From: Pseudobowmanella zhangzhouensis | GTDB taxonomy: Bacteria; Pseudomonadota; Gammaproteobacteria; Enterobacterales; Alteromonadaceae | NCBI RefSeq assembly: GCF_042662685.1 | Contig: NZ_JBHSYO010000003.1 | Location: 186,001 to 250,000, forward strand | Length of the DNA: 64,000 nt | Reading direction: 5' to 3' | Shown: positions 1-8,898 of the stretch, in pieces | How positions within the stretch are numbered: the stretch's first letter is position 1 | Layout: every line of letters begins with the position of its first letter | The notes under the pieces: model-generated | Told to the model about the DNA's origin: nothing | Seen by the model: the letters and a program-made list of their open reading frames with translations, nothing else | Databases searched by the model: none | Position numbers and translations under genes: made by a program

Positions 1-187
1 TGATTAGCCATTTGTAATGCACCTGATTCACCCCATCCCTGAAGGCGGCACCGACTGCCTTAAAACTGGCGGTGCGCGCATCACTACTGATGTCTACAAA
101 CTTAGGCGCGGCGACCACCGCCAGAATACCCAAAATTACGATAACCACGATCAACTCGATCAGGGTAAAACCTTTTGACTTCAACAC
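1..187 (-). CDS. Type IV prepilin-like protein (N-terminal part, runs off the window)
   Basis: The reverse strand reads from a GTG at 187 through about 62 codons with no stop to the window edge, so only the N-terminus is present. It begins MLKSKGFTLIELIVVIVI, a class III prepilin signal: short positively charged leader, Gly before the cleavage point, Phe at +1 and Glu at +5, then the long hydrophobic helix. This is the form cut and N-methylated by prepilin peptidase and assembled into type IV/MSHA pili or type II secretion pseudopili. An AGGAAG-like ribosome site precedes the GTG; a TTG one codon later is possible. Pilin versus pseudopilin cannot be decided without the C-terminus. Confidence 0.8.
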   Translation of the reverse strand, partial: MLKSKGFTLIELIVVIVILGILAVVAAPKFVDISSDARTASFKAVGAAFRDGVNQVHYKWLI

Positions 188-264
188 CTTGCGCTTCCTA
201 TTCTGGTGAACAACGATGCTAATCTACCCTACTCAAACTTAGGCAACAATAAAAAAGGATCCCC

Positions 265-1110
265 ATGAAAAAAGTTTTCCTGTTACTTAGCCTGCTCAGT
301 GGTCACGTGCTGGCTAATGACAATGACTGGTACACACCACCTGCTGATAATCTGGTGTATCTGCAATTAGAACAAGGGCCGGTAATCATTGAATTAGCGC
401 CATTTGCCGCACCTAACCATGTTAAACAATTCAAAAACCTGGTCGACAGCGGGTTTTATGATGGTCTGGATTTCTATCGGGTCATAGACGGGTTTGTGGC
501 ACAGGCCGGCGATGTGAGTGAAACCCGCACGTCTGATTTTAATCAGCCACTCAAAGCAGAGGTGGCCGTTGTGTCAGACACCAACTTGTTGCAGGTAGAG
601 CAAAAGCCCGCTTTTTTCGCAGATGAAACCGGTTATTGGCAGGGCTTCCCTGCGGCGCGCGACCAACAAAGCAATGAACATTGGCTGACACATTGCCCGG
701 GCACTGTAGCCATGGCACGGAGTACTGAGCTTAACTCAGGTGCCAGCGATTTTTATGTGGTAATTGGTCAGGCCCCGAGGCATTTGGATCGCAATATGAG
801 CGTATTTGGCCGGGTTATCTGGGGTATGCCATTGTTACAGGCGTTGCCACGCGGTGAACTTGCTAACGGTGGCGTCATCGATGACCCTGGCAAACGCGGT
901 AAGATCATTAGCGCTAAGTTGGGCGATAAACTGGCAGACACCGACATACTGCTCATTGAGGTAGAACGCAGTAATGGTGAGTCAGTGCAAAAGCGGCTGC
1001 AATCGGCACGCACTCGCGACAATCCATTTTTTTATTACAAAGGCGAAGGCAAGCTGGATATTTGCTATTATCCGCCGCGCACACGCCTGCTCAGTCAGGC
1101 CACTGAATAA
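265..1110 (+). CDS. Secreted cyclophilin-type peptidyl-prolyl cis-trans isomerase
   Basis: 281 residues. A Sec signal peptide (MKKVFLLLSLLSGHVLA, cut before NDND) predicts a periplasmic protein. The body matches the cyclophilin family: FYDGLDFYRVIDGFVAQAGD near residues 66-85, and further on GTVAMARS and SDFYVVIGQAPRHLDRNMSVFG. Cyclophilins isomerise Xaa-Pro bonds and assist folding of exported proteins. At 281 residues it is longer than the roughly 165-190 of minimal bacterial cyclophilins, because of an insertion around residues 95-140 and a C-terminal extension. AAAGGA lies about 7 bases before the ATG. The rdgB-hemW pair follows on the same strand 24 bases later and may be co-transcribed. 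Confidence 0.85.
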   Translation: MKKVFLLLSLLSGHVLANDNDWYTPPADNLVYLQLEQGPVIIELAPFAAPNHVKQFKNLVDSGFYDGLDFYRVIDGFVAQAGDVSETRTSDFNQPLKAEVAVVSDTNLLQVEQKPAFFADETGYWQGFPAARDQQSNEHWLTHCPGTVAMARSTELNSGASDFYVVIGQAPRHLDRNMSVFGRVIWGMPLLQALPRGELANGGVIDDPGKRGKIISAKLGDKLADTDILLIEVERSNGESVQKRLQSARTRDNPFFYYKGEGKLDICYYPPRTRLLSQATE

Positions 1111-1134
1111 CGATTGAATTTTACAGGATCCTGC

Positions 1135-1737
1135 ATGACACAACATATCGTATTGGCTACCGGCAATCAGGGTAAAGTCAACGAGTTAAGCGATTTGCTC
1201 GCGCCACTTGGCTTGAACGTCAGCCCACAAAGCCAGTGGCAGGTAGACGATGTGGAAGAAACCGGCAGCACCTTTGTAGAAAACGCCATTATTAAAGCCC
1301 GACATGCTGCTCGCATTACCGGATTGCCCTGTATAGCTGACGACTCTGGACTGGTAGTGGACGCATTAGGTGGTGCGCCGGGCATTTACTCGGCCCGCTA
1401 TGCCGGTTTGCCCAGCAACGACAGCAACAATATTGATAAGTTACTGCAGGCATTACAGGGGATTGAGTCTGGCAAACGCAGCGCGAAATTTGTCTGTGTG
1501 TTGGTTTACCTGCGCCATGCAGACGATCCACTGCCGATTATCTGTCAGGGCCAGTGGCACGGGGAGATCCTGAGCGCTCGTCAGGGCGACGGCGGCTTTG
1601 GTTATGATCCGGTGTTTTGGGTGCCGGGCCACAACAAAACGGCTGCGCAACTGGAAAAGCCGGTAAAGAACCAGCTAAGCCATAGGGGACAAGCGCTTCA
1701 GCAACTCGTTAGCCTGCTACAAGCCGAGTCAGTATGA
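1135..1737 (+). CDS. rdgB: Non-canonical purine NTP pyrophosphatase (RdgB/HAM1 family)
   Basis: 200 residues from the chosen ATG. RdgB hydrolyses dITP, ITP and XTP to monophosphates and so keeps deaminated purines out of DNA and RNA. Family motifs are clear: [13 protein letters not shown] at the N-terminus (Thr/Asn/Gly/Lys phosphate loop), the DDSGL acid patch, [18 protein letters not shown] and the C-terminal SHRGQAL. The frame is open back to a TTG at 1114, but the ATG at 1135 has AGGA 5 bases upstream and fits the family start ([11 protein letters not shown]). The stop overlaps the hemW start by four bases (ATGA), so the two are translationally coupled. The rdgB-hemW arrangement is common in gammaproteobacteria. 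Confidence 0.95.
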   Translation: MTQHIVLATGNQGKVNELSDLLAPLGLNVSPQSQWQVDDVEETGSTFVENAIIKARHAARITGLPCIADDSGLVVDALGGAPGIYSARYAGLPSNDSNNIDKLLQALQGIESGKRSAKFVCVLVYLRHADDPLPIICQGQWHGEILSARQGDGGFGYDPVFWVPGHNKTAAQLEKPVKNQLSHRGQALQQLVSLLQAESV

Positions 1738-2876
1738 TCGCGCCGCCGCTGTCCCTGTATATTCACATCCCCTGGTGTGTACAGAAATGCCCCTATTGCG
1801 ACTTCAATTCTCACGGACAAAAGGCCGATTTACCGGAGAAAGCCTACATTGCCCATTTGCTGGATGATTTGGCCAATGACGTGTCGTTGGTGGGTAATCG
1901 TCACGTACACAGTATTTTTATTGGTGGTGGCACGCCGAGCCTGTTCAGTGCAGAGGGTATTGCTACCCTGCTGCATGGCGTAGCCCAACGAGTGAACCTT
2001 GCTCCCGATGCAGAAATTACCCTGGAAGCCAACCCAGGCACGCTGGAAACCGACCGTTTCCCGGGGTTTGTGGCCGCTGGCGTCAATCGTATATCCATTG
2101 GCGTGCAAAGTTTTCAGGGAGATAAACTGAAGCGCCTTGGTCGTATTCACGACAGTACTCAAGCATTAAACGCAGCCGGCTTTGCCCGCGCGGCGGGTTT
2201 ACGCAGCTTTAATCTGGATTTGATGCACGGTTTACCGGAACAATCGCTGACTGATGCCATGTCTGATTTGGATCTGGCCATCGCCCAGCACCCACCTCAT
2301 CTGAGCTGGTATCAGCTGACCATAGAACCCAATACCCAATTCGCCAGTAAACCCCCGCGCCTGCCAGAAGATGAGGTGTTGTGGGATATTCAGCAGCAGG
2401 GGCACGATAAACTGACTGCCGCAGGCTATCAGCAATATGAAATTTCGGCTTACAGCCAAGCTGGCATGCAATGTCAGCATAATCTCAACTACTGGCGATT
2501 CGGCGATTATCTGGGCATTGGTTGCGGCGCGCACGGCAAGATAACCTTGCCTGAAAAAGGCCAAATTTTTCGTACCGTCAAGGTCAAACATCCCAAAGGC
2601 TATATGGATCTGGCCCGCCCCTACATTGACGAGCAATGGCATATTGGCGCAGATGATTTGCCCTTTGAATTTATGATGAACCGCCTGCGCCTGACTGAAC
2701 CCTGCCCAAAACAGGATTACGCGGCCTTTACCGGATTGAAACTGAGTCAGTTTGGCTTAGCGGATAAAATCGCCAAAGCGGTGGATTCAGGCTTGTTACT
2801 TGAGGATACAGACAGCTGGCAGGTCAGTGAACTGGGTCGGCGCTATCTGAATAATCTGCTAGAAACCCTTGTCTGA
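1734..2876 (+). CDS. hemW: Heme chaperone HemW (radical SAM family, HemN-like)
   Basis: 380 residues, the usual HemW length. The radical-SAM cluster motif CxxxCxxC appears as [10 protein letters not shown] near residues 14-23, followed by [10 protein letters not shown] and ISIGVQSFQ, both typical of the family. HemW proteins were long annotated as oxygen-independent coproporphyrinogen III oxidases, but those lacking the extra HemN N-terminal region and its additional cysteine bind heme and act as heme chaperones. This one starts directly with IHIPWC, so HemW is the better name. The start overlaps rdgB (ATGA). The 3' end overlaps the convergent DUF2884 gene by 18 bases. Confidence 0.93.
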   Translation: MIAPPLSLYIHIPWCVQKCPYCDFNSHGQKADLPEKAYIAHLLDDLANDVSLVGNRHVHSIFIGGGTPSLFSAEGIATLLHGVAQRVNLAPDAEITLEANPGTLETDRFPGFVAAGVNRISIGVQSFQGDKLKRLGRIHDSTQALNAAGFARAAGLRSFNLDLMHGLPEQSLTDAMSDLDLAIAQHPPHLSWYQLTIEPNTQFASKPPRLPEDEVLWDIQQQGHDKLTAAGYQQYEISAYSQAGMQCQHNLNYWRFGDYLGIGCGAHGKITLPEKGQIFRTVKVKHPKGYMDLARPYIDEQWHIGADDLPFEFMMNRLRLTEPCPKQDYAAFTGLKLSQFGLADKIAKAVDSGLLLEDTDSWQVSELGRRYLNNLLETLV

Positions 2877-3647
2877 GCTGGGGATTGAATCATCCCCGGT
2901 AGTGATCATATTAAACGGCGCCAGCGCAGGAATTGCTACCCGCAGCGCCTCTTCTACTGAGTCCAGACGCTGTAGCTTGCCACAAAACCAACGGGCTTTT
3001 TTTCGCAGGATTTGTGCCTGCGGCCCCACCTGACGCTCAATTTCAGCCCCCATGGTATCGAAACTACTGAAGCCTTCGTTATCCCCATCACCCCGACTCA
3101 AGCCGCCGATGGCCGACAGCAGGCCGCCAATGGTGGTGTTAAACGCATGTTCCAGTTCAAGCTCGATCTCGGCTTCCATCAGTTCATCGACATTTTCCAC
3201 ACTGCGTGGCCCGATAAAAAAATTATCCCCTGCGCGTACATATTTAGTCATGACTTTCTCGCGCACTCGCTCGAGTGCTGCTTGCATGCGCTCGTAGTTA
3301 CTTGAGCTTTCGCCCACCAGGTTCTGATACACATGCTGCACCGTCTCAATCGCCAGCTCAATGCCTTCGCTGGCCAGCGTCACCATCTTGGGAATGGTGT
3401 AACGTAATCCGCCTTCAAACTGTTGCAGCATTTGTGCTTCCCGGGCCGGTAATTCCACCAATCGGCCATCCACAATTAACTGGCCATTAGGATTAATCTG
3501 ATAACGGGTTCGACCATCCTGCATCACTCGGATATGATTGTCCGCCACCAACACGCCCATCTCAAAATCCGCCGAGCAGGAAAAATCGGCGCGCGCACCG
3601 CCGCTTATCAGGACACCTAGCAGTAAAAACCAACGAGTATTTCGCAC
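2859..3647 (-). CDS. DUF2884 (YggN-like) periplasmic protein of unknown function
   Basis: 262 residues with a signal peptide (MRNTRWFLLLGVLISGGARA, then DFSCSADFEMGV). The region DFSC...NPNGQLIVDGRLVEL followed by a long helical middle section matches the DUF2884/YggN family of secreted proteobacterial proteins. The function is unknown. Glu-rich, helix-prone stretches lie around residues 115-170. The gene faces hemW and the two coding regions share 18 bases at their 3' ends; no separate terminator was seen between them. In E. coli, yggN also lies near the rdgB-hemW genes, so the neighbourhood appears partly conserved. Confidence 0.75.
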   Translation of the reverse strand: MRNTRWFLLLGVLISGGARADFSCSADFEMGVLVADNHIRVMQDGRTRYQINPNGQLIVDGRLVELPAREAQMLQQFEGGLRYTIPKMVTLASEGIELAIETVQHVYQNLVGESSSNYERMQAALERVREKVMTKYVRAGDNFFIGPRSVENVDELMEAEIELELEHAFNTTIGGLLSAIGGLSRGDGDNEGFSSFDTMGAEIERQVGPQAQILRKKARWFCGKLQRLDSVEEALRVAIPALAPFNMITTGDDSIPSSDKGF

Positions 3648-3738
3648 GTCACACAGTCTTCGGATGAATTTACAGGGGTTTTACACTAAACAAAGCGGCA
3701 CTGACAAGCACCGCCAGATCAGGGGGGAGAAAAACAGG

Positions 3739-4248
3739 TTAATTCGCAATACGTACTAAACGAATGTAAGTAGCCAACTGCTTGTCCTTGAGCGCATTAC
3801 TGCCACTATCAAACGCTACCACCCACGCCGCGTCCAGCTCGATTAATGACGGCGTACTGCTCCAGTAATCGTCCGCCGCGGTATTATCGAACACCTCAAT
3901 ATTAATCGAGGGGCGGGCGCACTGACGCTCCACCAGGGAGGCCAATTCCTTGATATTCGGTAACCGCCACCCTCTGGCATCCGCATAAATCAAACCATGG
4001 GCATATTGCAGCGCGCCCTGCCAGGTGTATTTGGTCGGATCGCCACTACACTGTTCATTGGTCGCATCCCAACTCTGTCCAACTGCACAACGCATCCACA
4101 CCAACTGAGTGACGTTATCCCGCACCGTACCATTGTCGTACTGAATAAATCGATTAGTCGGGGTGGTTTCATCTATTTCATCAAAACAGGTAATGGCCAG
4201 ACCGAGCGGACTGAACAGCGCTACACACAGCATGATTACGCCACGCAT
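3739..4248 (-). CDS. Secreted DUF1566 (Lcl C-terminal domain) protein
   Basis: 169 residues with a signal peptide (MRGVIMLCVALFSPLGLA, then ITCFDEI). The rest is one DUF1566/Lcl C-terminal-type domain: RDNVTQLVWMRC, WRLPNIKELASLVE, DDYWSSTP and the closing AWVVAFDSG...YIRLVRIAN. Such domains occur on exported or surface proteins of aquatic bacteria; no biochemical role can be assigned. Its start overlaps the stop of the upstream gene by one base (TAATG), so the pair is translationally coupled. Both genes carry the same C-terminal domain, which points to duplication within one operon. Cysteine pairs (for example CAVGQSWDATNEQC) suggest disulfides. Confidence 0.8.
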   Translation of the reverse strand: MRGVIMLCVALFSPLGLAITCFDEIDETTPTNRFIQYDNGTVRDNVTQLVWMRCAVGQSWDATNEQCSGDPTKYTWQGALQYAHGLIYADARGWRLPNIKELASLVERQCARPSINIEVFDNTAADDYWSSTPSLIELDAAWVVAFDSGSNALKDKQLATYIRLVRIAN

Positions 4249-5948
4249 TATTGGCGCCCTCCCCGAACTAAACGAATATAAGCCGCACTGGCCTTGGGTA
4301 AAAAATTATCGTTGCCGCTATTAAAATCCACCGCCCAGGCGTTTTGCGCGGTACCTAAACTCCCTTCGGCACTGGAGACGCTGGTCCAGTACCACTGAGG
4401 AACTGTGGTGCTGTTTATCGCGTTAGGGAAATAGTTTTGGTCAATCAGTGGCGGCAGCGTTCGTCCGTAATGCACGATACTCAGCAGTTCTGCCACTGTG
4501 GGTAAGCGCCAATCGTAAGCGCCACACAGGCCCATGGCATTAACCGCCGTAATGTAACTACTGGTATCACAGGTACTGATGCCGCAACTGGCGGCACTGC
4601 CATTGGCGACGCCCTCGTATCCCCCGGTATTTGCAGTCTGAAACCAGGTGTAGCTTGCAGCATTATCCTGCACTGCATCGCCGGCTTGTTTCACTTCCCA
4701 AATCAAGCCCGTCAGGTTATCCCGCACACAGCGGGTCACGCCTCCGGTGACGTCTGTTTCATCACCGAGCATGTCAATGCGGGTGTAATCAAAGCCCCGA
4801 TCCCCACGCCCGGCCTTAGCCAGCAAACCGTTCTGTGCCGCAGAGTCCCGGCCATTATCCGCATCCTGACCAGGAAAGGTGCTGACCGGCACGGTAAACG
4901 AACCGTCATTATCGGTGCGAATCGTCACGCCGGTGTCATTCAATCGCGCAATGGGCGCGGGCGTAACGACCACATCCACACTGTCGTCAACCTGATTACC
5001 CAATATATCGGTCACCTCGAGGGTAAACGTGGCAGAATCGGTGCTGCTGACTGTCGGCGCAATCGCATAGGTCTGGCTGGCAATATCATTGATTATTTGC
5101 GGCCGCAGCTGCGAGTCATTTAGCCACTGGTAACTCAATGGAAAAGCGTTAGGATTCACTGATGTAGCGCTGCCAGTCAGAAAAATAACATCGCCGCTTT
5201 GTACCTGCTGCGTTTGGCCGGCTGACACCGTAGGCAAGGTGTCACTGGCGGCATACACGTTCAGGCTGATCTCCGTGGTGTCCTGCGCGCCTTCCTGATC
5301 GGTCACGGTTAACAAAAACGTCAGGGTCGAAGCTGGGTCCTGTACCGGCGCGGTAAATTCCAGCACATCACTGCTCAGGCTCACCCCCTGAGTGACATCC
5401 GGGCCACTGGTTTGCTGCCAGTCGTAACTGGCAATGGGATCTAATCCGGTTGGAGGGTCAGCATCGACACTGCTGCTGGCATCCAGAATAATCGTTTCTC
5501 CTGCCGGATAGGTATTTTGAGCAAAGCCATCTATTTGATTTGCCTCAATCGCTGCGATCGGCGGCTCGTTGACTGGCACAATAGTTACCAGCACATCATC
5601 TGACGCTGTGTTGCCATTGCCATCGGTAACCGTCACGGTAAAACGGTAGGCACTGGGGCTTACCACTAAAGGCGCCTGAAAACTGGCATCCGCCACACTG
5701 GTATCGGCATGATTAATTGTCAGGGTTGGCGTCACTTGCCAGCGATAGGTGAGCGTCGTTGTTTGACCGCGACCACGAGCCGTCAACGCAACACTGGTTC
5801 TCTCGTTAACTGAGAAATCATCTGGAGCGATAACGTTTGCCAGCGGTGACTGGGGTTGATTGGTATCATTACTGTCGGCTTGCAGGCTTCCGCCACAACC
5901 ACTAACCAGCATAAATGAAGATAACAAAAATACCCAAACTACGCGCAT
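4248..5948 (-). CDS. Lipoprotein with Ig/PKD-like repeats and C-terminal DUF1566 domain
   Basis: 566 residues. The lipobox VSGC (Cys about residue 18) after a hydrophobic stretch predicts a lipoprotein. Three Ig/PKD-like domains follow, roughly residues 38-125, 127-232 and 235-330, recognisable from repeated patterns such as YRWQVTP...FTVTVTDGNGN and TLTFLLTVTDQEGAQDTTEISL. The C-terminal part (about 395-566) is a DUF1566/Lcl domain: NLTGLIWEVKQAG, DWRLPTVAELLSIV, WYWTSVSS, AWAVDFNSG, YIRLVRGG. The layout (lipid anchor, spacer repeats, C-terminal domain) suggests surface display; the ligand is unknown. The shorter coupled gene downstream carries only the terminal domain. Confidence 0.8.
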   Translation of the reverse strand: MRVVWVFLLSSFMLVSGCGGSLQADSNDTNQPQSPLANVIAPDDFSVNERTSVALTARGRGQTTTLTYRWQVTPTLTINHADTSVADASFQAPLVVSPSAYRFTVTVTDGNGNTASDDVLVTIVPVNEPPIAAIEANQIDGFAQNTYPAGETIILDASSSVDADPPTGLDPIASYDWQQTSGPDVTQGVSLSSDVLEFTAPVQDPASTLTFLLTVTDQEGAQDTTEISLNVYAASDTLPTVSAGQTQQVQSGDVIFLTGSATSVNPNAFPLSYQWLNDSQLRPQIINDIASQTYAIAPTVSSTDSATFTLEVTDILGNQVDDSVDVVVTPAPIARLNDTGVTIRTDNDGSFTVPVSTFPGQDADNGRDSAAQNGLLAKAGRGDRGFDYTRIDMLGDETDVTGGVTRCVRDNLTGLIWEVKQAGDAVQDNAASYTWFQTANTGGYEGVANGSAASCGISTCDTSSYITAVNAMGLCGAYDWRLPTVAELLSIVHYGRTLPPLIDQNYFPNAINSTTVPQWYWTSVSSAEGSLGTAQNAWAVDFNSGNDNFLPKASAAYIRLVRGGRQ

Positions 5949-6010
5949 ATCGTCAGATTATCCGTTTGAAACCCTGTATCTATATCGTCAGCAACAACCA
6001 AGCCTGAAGA

Positions 6011-6484
6011 TTATTCTTGCAGTTCCAATGTCTCATTGAGTGCAACCTGCGCAGACTCCAGTGCTTTTTTGCCTGCCGCGACATCGGTCACATCGTAAAT
6101 CATCATACAGATGGCATCGACTTCCCCTGTGGGGCTAACAATCGGCGACAATACGATGTTTTGGTACATGACTTCTTCGCTGCCGGTGATCGGACGGTAA
6201 TTAGGAAACCGAATAAGATAGGTGGTTTGTTCCCACACAATAAAGGCGCGGCTTTTAAGATCAAATACGGGCCAGCATTTGCGCCGGAACCAGTCTTCAT
6301 TGATTTCGGGAAATAATTCAAAAATGGATTTATCGCGCACATGAGATGGCAGTAAACCCGAATGACTTTCCATAAAACCATTCCAGACTTTGACCTGATA
6401 ATCCCGATTTAGCACCACCAGCCCGACATCGACGTTTTGCAACAGAGTCATCATCCAGTGGAATTCCTGCATTTCTTCGTTCAT
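6011..6484 (-). CDS. Stand-alone PAS-domain signalling protein
   Basis: 157 residues, one PAS domain: LQNVDVGLVVLNRDYQVKVW at the start, SIFELFPEINEDWF, then VLSPIVSPTGEVDAICMMIY closing the fold, followed by a short helix (KKALESAQVALNETLELQE). No output domain follows. The protein ends where PAS proteins usually continue through a coiled coil into GGDEF, kinase or other effectors, and the 62 bases to the next gene hold no remnant of one. It overlaps the upstream CheY-CheC gene by four bases (ATGA), so the two are coupled. It probably works with that protein as a sensor partner; this is an inference. No membrane segment is visible. Confidence 0.75.
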   Translation of the reverse strand: MNEEMQEFHWMMTLLQNVDVGLVVLNRDYQVKVWNGFMESHSGLLPSHVRDKSIFELFPEINEDWFRRKCWPVFDLKSRAFIVWEQTTYLIRFPNYRPITGSEEVMYQNIVLSPIVSPTGEVDAICMMIYDVTDVAAGKKALESAQVALNETLELQE

Positions 6485-7479
6485 GCCAGATCCTCCATAA
6501 AGTGCGCCAGTTTGGCGTTCATAATCTTCATAGACTCTTCCGTGATGAATAGTAATAAATCACAGTGAACACTGAAGCCCTCCAACCCGTAACTTAGCTC
6601 AATAGCCAGCGTGCGTCGCCAGCGGGCCTTATTGGTATTGATCAGATCGCGAATATTGTAATGCTGACCAAGAATGACCGGATGTCCCTGACTGAAATGC
6701 ATGTCTAACTGTTCAGCCAACCCATTTAAGCAGGTACCAATCAGAATATTGGCGGCATCCATCATCACTTCGAGCTGTGTCTTGTCATCGATGTCGCCTT
6801 CAATGCCAAGAATCTGTGCCAGTTCGCCCACCCCGCTATCACTGAGGATAAACAGCGCCTCGCCACTAACACCCGGACCTACAAAGCCCTGACAAATACC
6901 GGACACCGATTCTTTCTCCTCGATATCCGTCAGCATCATGTGTAATTCAGACACTTCAATCAGATTGACATTGGGGATCGGCAACTCCACAAATACATTA
7001 AGCATCCGGGCTAAGTGATCACCTGCCTGCCCCATCGCGATGTTACTGATTTCCTGATAACAATCCCGGATTTGCGGATCTAAACCATCTAACTGCTTTT
7101 TCGGCTCATCTGTTTTGGTGTAGATATCAAATTTGGACAGCAATGACTGCAGAGTTTCTGCATTAACCGGCTTTTGAATAAAATCCAGCGCGCCCAGCTC
7201 TAGTACACGGTTATGCGCTTTGGGCTGAATATCTCCGGAGATGACAATGGTACGCGTAGGCAGCGCCTCTTCCTGAATATGTTTTAAGGTTTCATACCCA
7301 TCCAACACCGGCATATTCAGATCAAGTAACAACAACTGGCCTTTGCCGGCGCGAATTTGCTCCAAGGCATCTTCACCATGTTTAGCGAAATGAATACTCA
7401 CATCCCAGTCATCGGGCAGACATTTCGCTACCTGTTTGCGGGCAACCAGAGAATCATCACAGATTAAGACTGAAAACAT
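6481..7479 (-). CDS. Response regulator with C-terminal CheC-type domain
   Basis: 332 residues. Residues 1-120 form a receiver domain with the acidic pair D8-D9, phospho-acceptor D53 (LLLLDLNMP), S81 in the switch position and K103 (FIQKPV). The remainder resembles CheC/CheX phosphatases. The first active-site signature is complete (D139-x3-E143-x2-N146 with a following Pro). In the second helix the pattern reads MMDAANILIGTCLNGL, with Asp where the catalytic Glu is expected. CheC proteins dephosphorylate CheY-P. A receiver fused to this fold could be self-regulating or act on another CheY. It is coupled to the PAS gene downstream, and a chemoreceptor lies divergently just upstream. Confidence 0.82.
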   Translation of the reverse strand: MFSVLICDDSLVARKQVAKCLPDDWDVSIHFAKHGEDALEQIRAGKGQLLLLDLNMPVLDGYETLKHIQEEALPTRTIVISGDIQPKAHNRVLELGALDFIQKPVNAETLQSLLSKFDIYTKTDEPKKQLDGLDPQIRDCYQEISNIAMGQAGDHLARMLNVFVELPIPNVNLIEVSELHMMLTDIEEKESVSGICQGFVGPGVSGEALFILSDSGVGELAQILGIEGDIDDKTQLEVMMDAANILIGTCLNGLAEQLDMHFSQGHPVILGQHYNIRDLINTNKARWRRTLAIELSYGLEGFSVHCDLLLFITEESMKIMNAKLAHFMEDLA

Positions 7480-7765
7480 GCAGTATTCCTGAACAACAAA
7501 CTCAACATCCGTTTTCCTTTAGTGCCCGCCTCCGGCGGGCCAACCTCATTTTCACAGGCTAAAGCATAGTGTAGTGAAAACAGATTCGCTCAAAAGGCAC
7601 TTGATTCTGTTAAATATTTCGGTCGATTTCATTTATTTTTTACTTTTTTTGTCGATAAACCTTTTACGCACTTTGTGTTATACATGATTAATCCGTGTAA
7701 AGGTGCTTGCCACGTTTTATTCGCGTATGCAGGCAGATTGAAATCCACACTACCTGGTATGTCCC

Positions 7766-8833
7766 ATGTTTGTAAGCAAATCCCGATTTGAACAATTAGA
7801 AAAGCAACTAGAAGCCACCAAGAAGCAGCTTGCCACCGAATCCGGTGAAAAAAATGCAGCACTTGAGCATATCAGTGAGTTGGAACAGAAACTTAGCCAA
7901 CTAAAAGCGCCGGATATGCGCAGGATGTTGGTCGACTCTCTGCTTACCAGCCTTAACCAAATTGAAGCGATCCGCAGCGCTACACAACAAGGATATGAGC
8001 ATTTACAGAGAGAAGCGGCTGATATCGATACCGTGAACCAAACGTTCAGTAAGAGCGCCTCATCATTAAGCCGTATCACTTCAGGCATTCAGGGCGTTAC
8101 CGCAGATATGCAAGGTATGTCGGTGAGTATTTCTTCACTTAAAGACATCGCGGACAGCATTTACACATTCGTTAATACCATCTCGAAAATTTCCGACCAA
8201 ACCAACCTGCTGGCACTAAACGCAGCCATCGAAGCGGCACGCGCAGGTGAAGCCGGCCGAGGCTTCTCGGTCGTTGCCGATGAGGTACGTGCGCTGGCCA
8301 CCAATACCAATGAGTCAGCCGAGGAAGTCGGCGGGCTTGTGCAAAAAATTAAAGTAGGTACCGATACCAGTGTGGCATCGGTGAATTCTCTGCAGGAAGC
8401 CAATGCTGAACTTTCTCAGGGCATTGAAGAACTGGGACAAACGTACAAGGCCGTATCTTCTGCATTTGGTAACATGCAGGCACTGATCAGCGGCTCGGTT
8501 AATCAGGGTTTCGTGGATTTAGTTAAGCTCGACCATGTGGTGTGGAAAGCTAAAGTGTACGAAACTGCGCTGGGTAAAAATAATATGCGCCCGGAAGAAT
8601 TTACCAGTCATAGCGATTGCCGTCTCGGCCGGTGGTGTCACGGTGAAGGTAAAACAAAATTTGGCAGTAATAATGCGTTCAAAAAGCTTGATGAGCCGCA
8701 TAAACAAGTTCATCAACAGGGTATTGATGGTTTACGGGCCGCCGCAAATGGTGACTTCCACGCAGCGGTGCAACATTTTACCCGTATGGAACAAGCCAGC
8801 GATGAGGTAATGCGCTTGCTAAGCAGCTTGTAA
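7766..8833 (+). CDS. Soluble methyl-accepting chemotaxis protein with C-terminal CZB domain
   Basis: 355 residues with no signal peptide or transmembrane segment, so the receptor is cytoplasmic. An N-terminal coiled coil (about residues 5-50) leads into the MCP signalling hairpin, whose tip is unmistakable ([20 protein letters not shown], then [18 protein letters not shown], about residues 138-175). The C-terminal 100 residues match a CZB zinc-binding domain: [18 protein letters not shown] and [12 protein letters not shown] supply the His/Cys ligands. CZB chemoreceptors have been linked to zinc and hypochlorous acid sensing. It diverges from the CheY-CheC/PAS operon, and the three may form one signalling unit. 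A strong terminator follows the stop. Confidence 0.9.
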   Translation: MFVSKSRFEQLEKQLEATKKQLATESGEKNAALEHISELEQKLSQLKAPDMRRMLVDSLLTSLNQIEAIRSATQQGYEHLQREAADIDTVNQTFSKSASSLSRITSGIQGVTADMQGMSVSISSLKDIADSIYTFVNTISKISDQTNLLALNAAIEAARAGEAGRGFSVVADEVRALATNTNESAEEVGGLVQKIKVGTDTSVASVNSLQEANAELSQGIEELGQTYKAVSSAFGNMQALISGSVNQGFVDLVKLDHVVWKAKVYETALGKNNMRPEEFTSHSDCRLGRWCHGEGKTKFGSNNAFKKLDEPHKQVHQQGIDGLRAAANGDFHAAVQHFTRMEQASDEVMRLLSSL

Positions 8834-8860
8834 TTAGCTCTGCTGATTGTTTTCCCAAAT

Positions 8861-8889
8861 AAAAAAGGCTCCAATAAGGAGCCTTTTTT
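8861..8889. terminator. Bidirectional rho-independent terminator
   Basis: A perfect 12-bp stem (AAAAAAGGCTCC / GGAGCCTTTTTT) with a 5-base loop AATAA. The A-tract on one side and T-tract on the other let it serve both the chemoreceptor gene (plus strand) and the convergent M36 protease gene (minus strand), which ends 10 bases away. Confidence 0.92.
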
Positions 8890-8898
8890 ATTCGTTCG

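Noticed and set aside
7524..7540. GCCCGCC / GGCGGGC hairpin as a terminator
   Set aside because: No T-run follows on either strand and no gene ends nearby; it may be a structure in the 5' leader of the CheY-CheC operon.
7629..7862. Minus-strand frame overlapping the chemoreceptor start
   Set aside because: Its N-terminal half lies antisense to the chemoreceptor coding region and no ribosome site precedes it.
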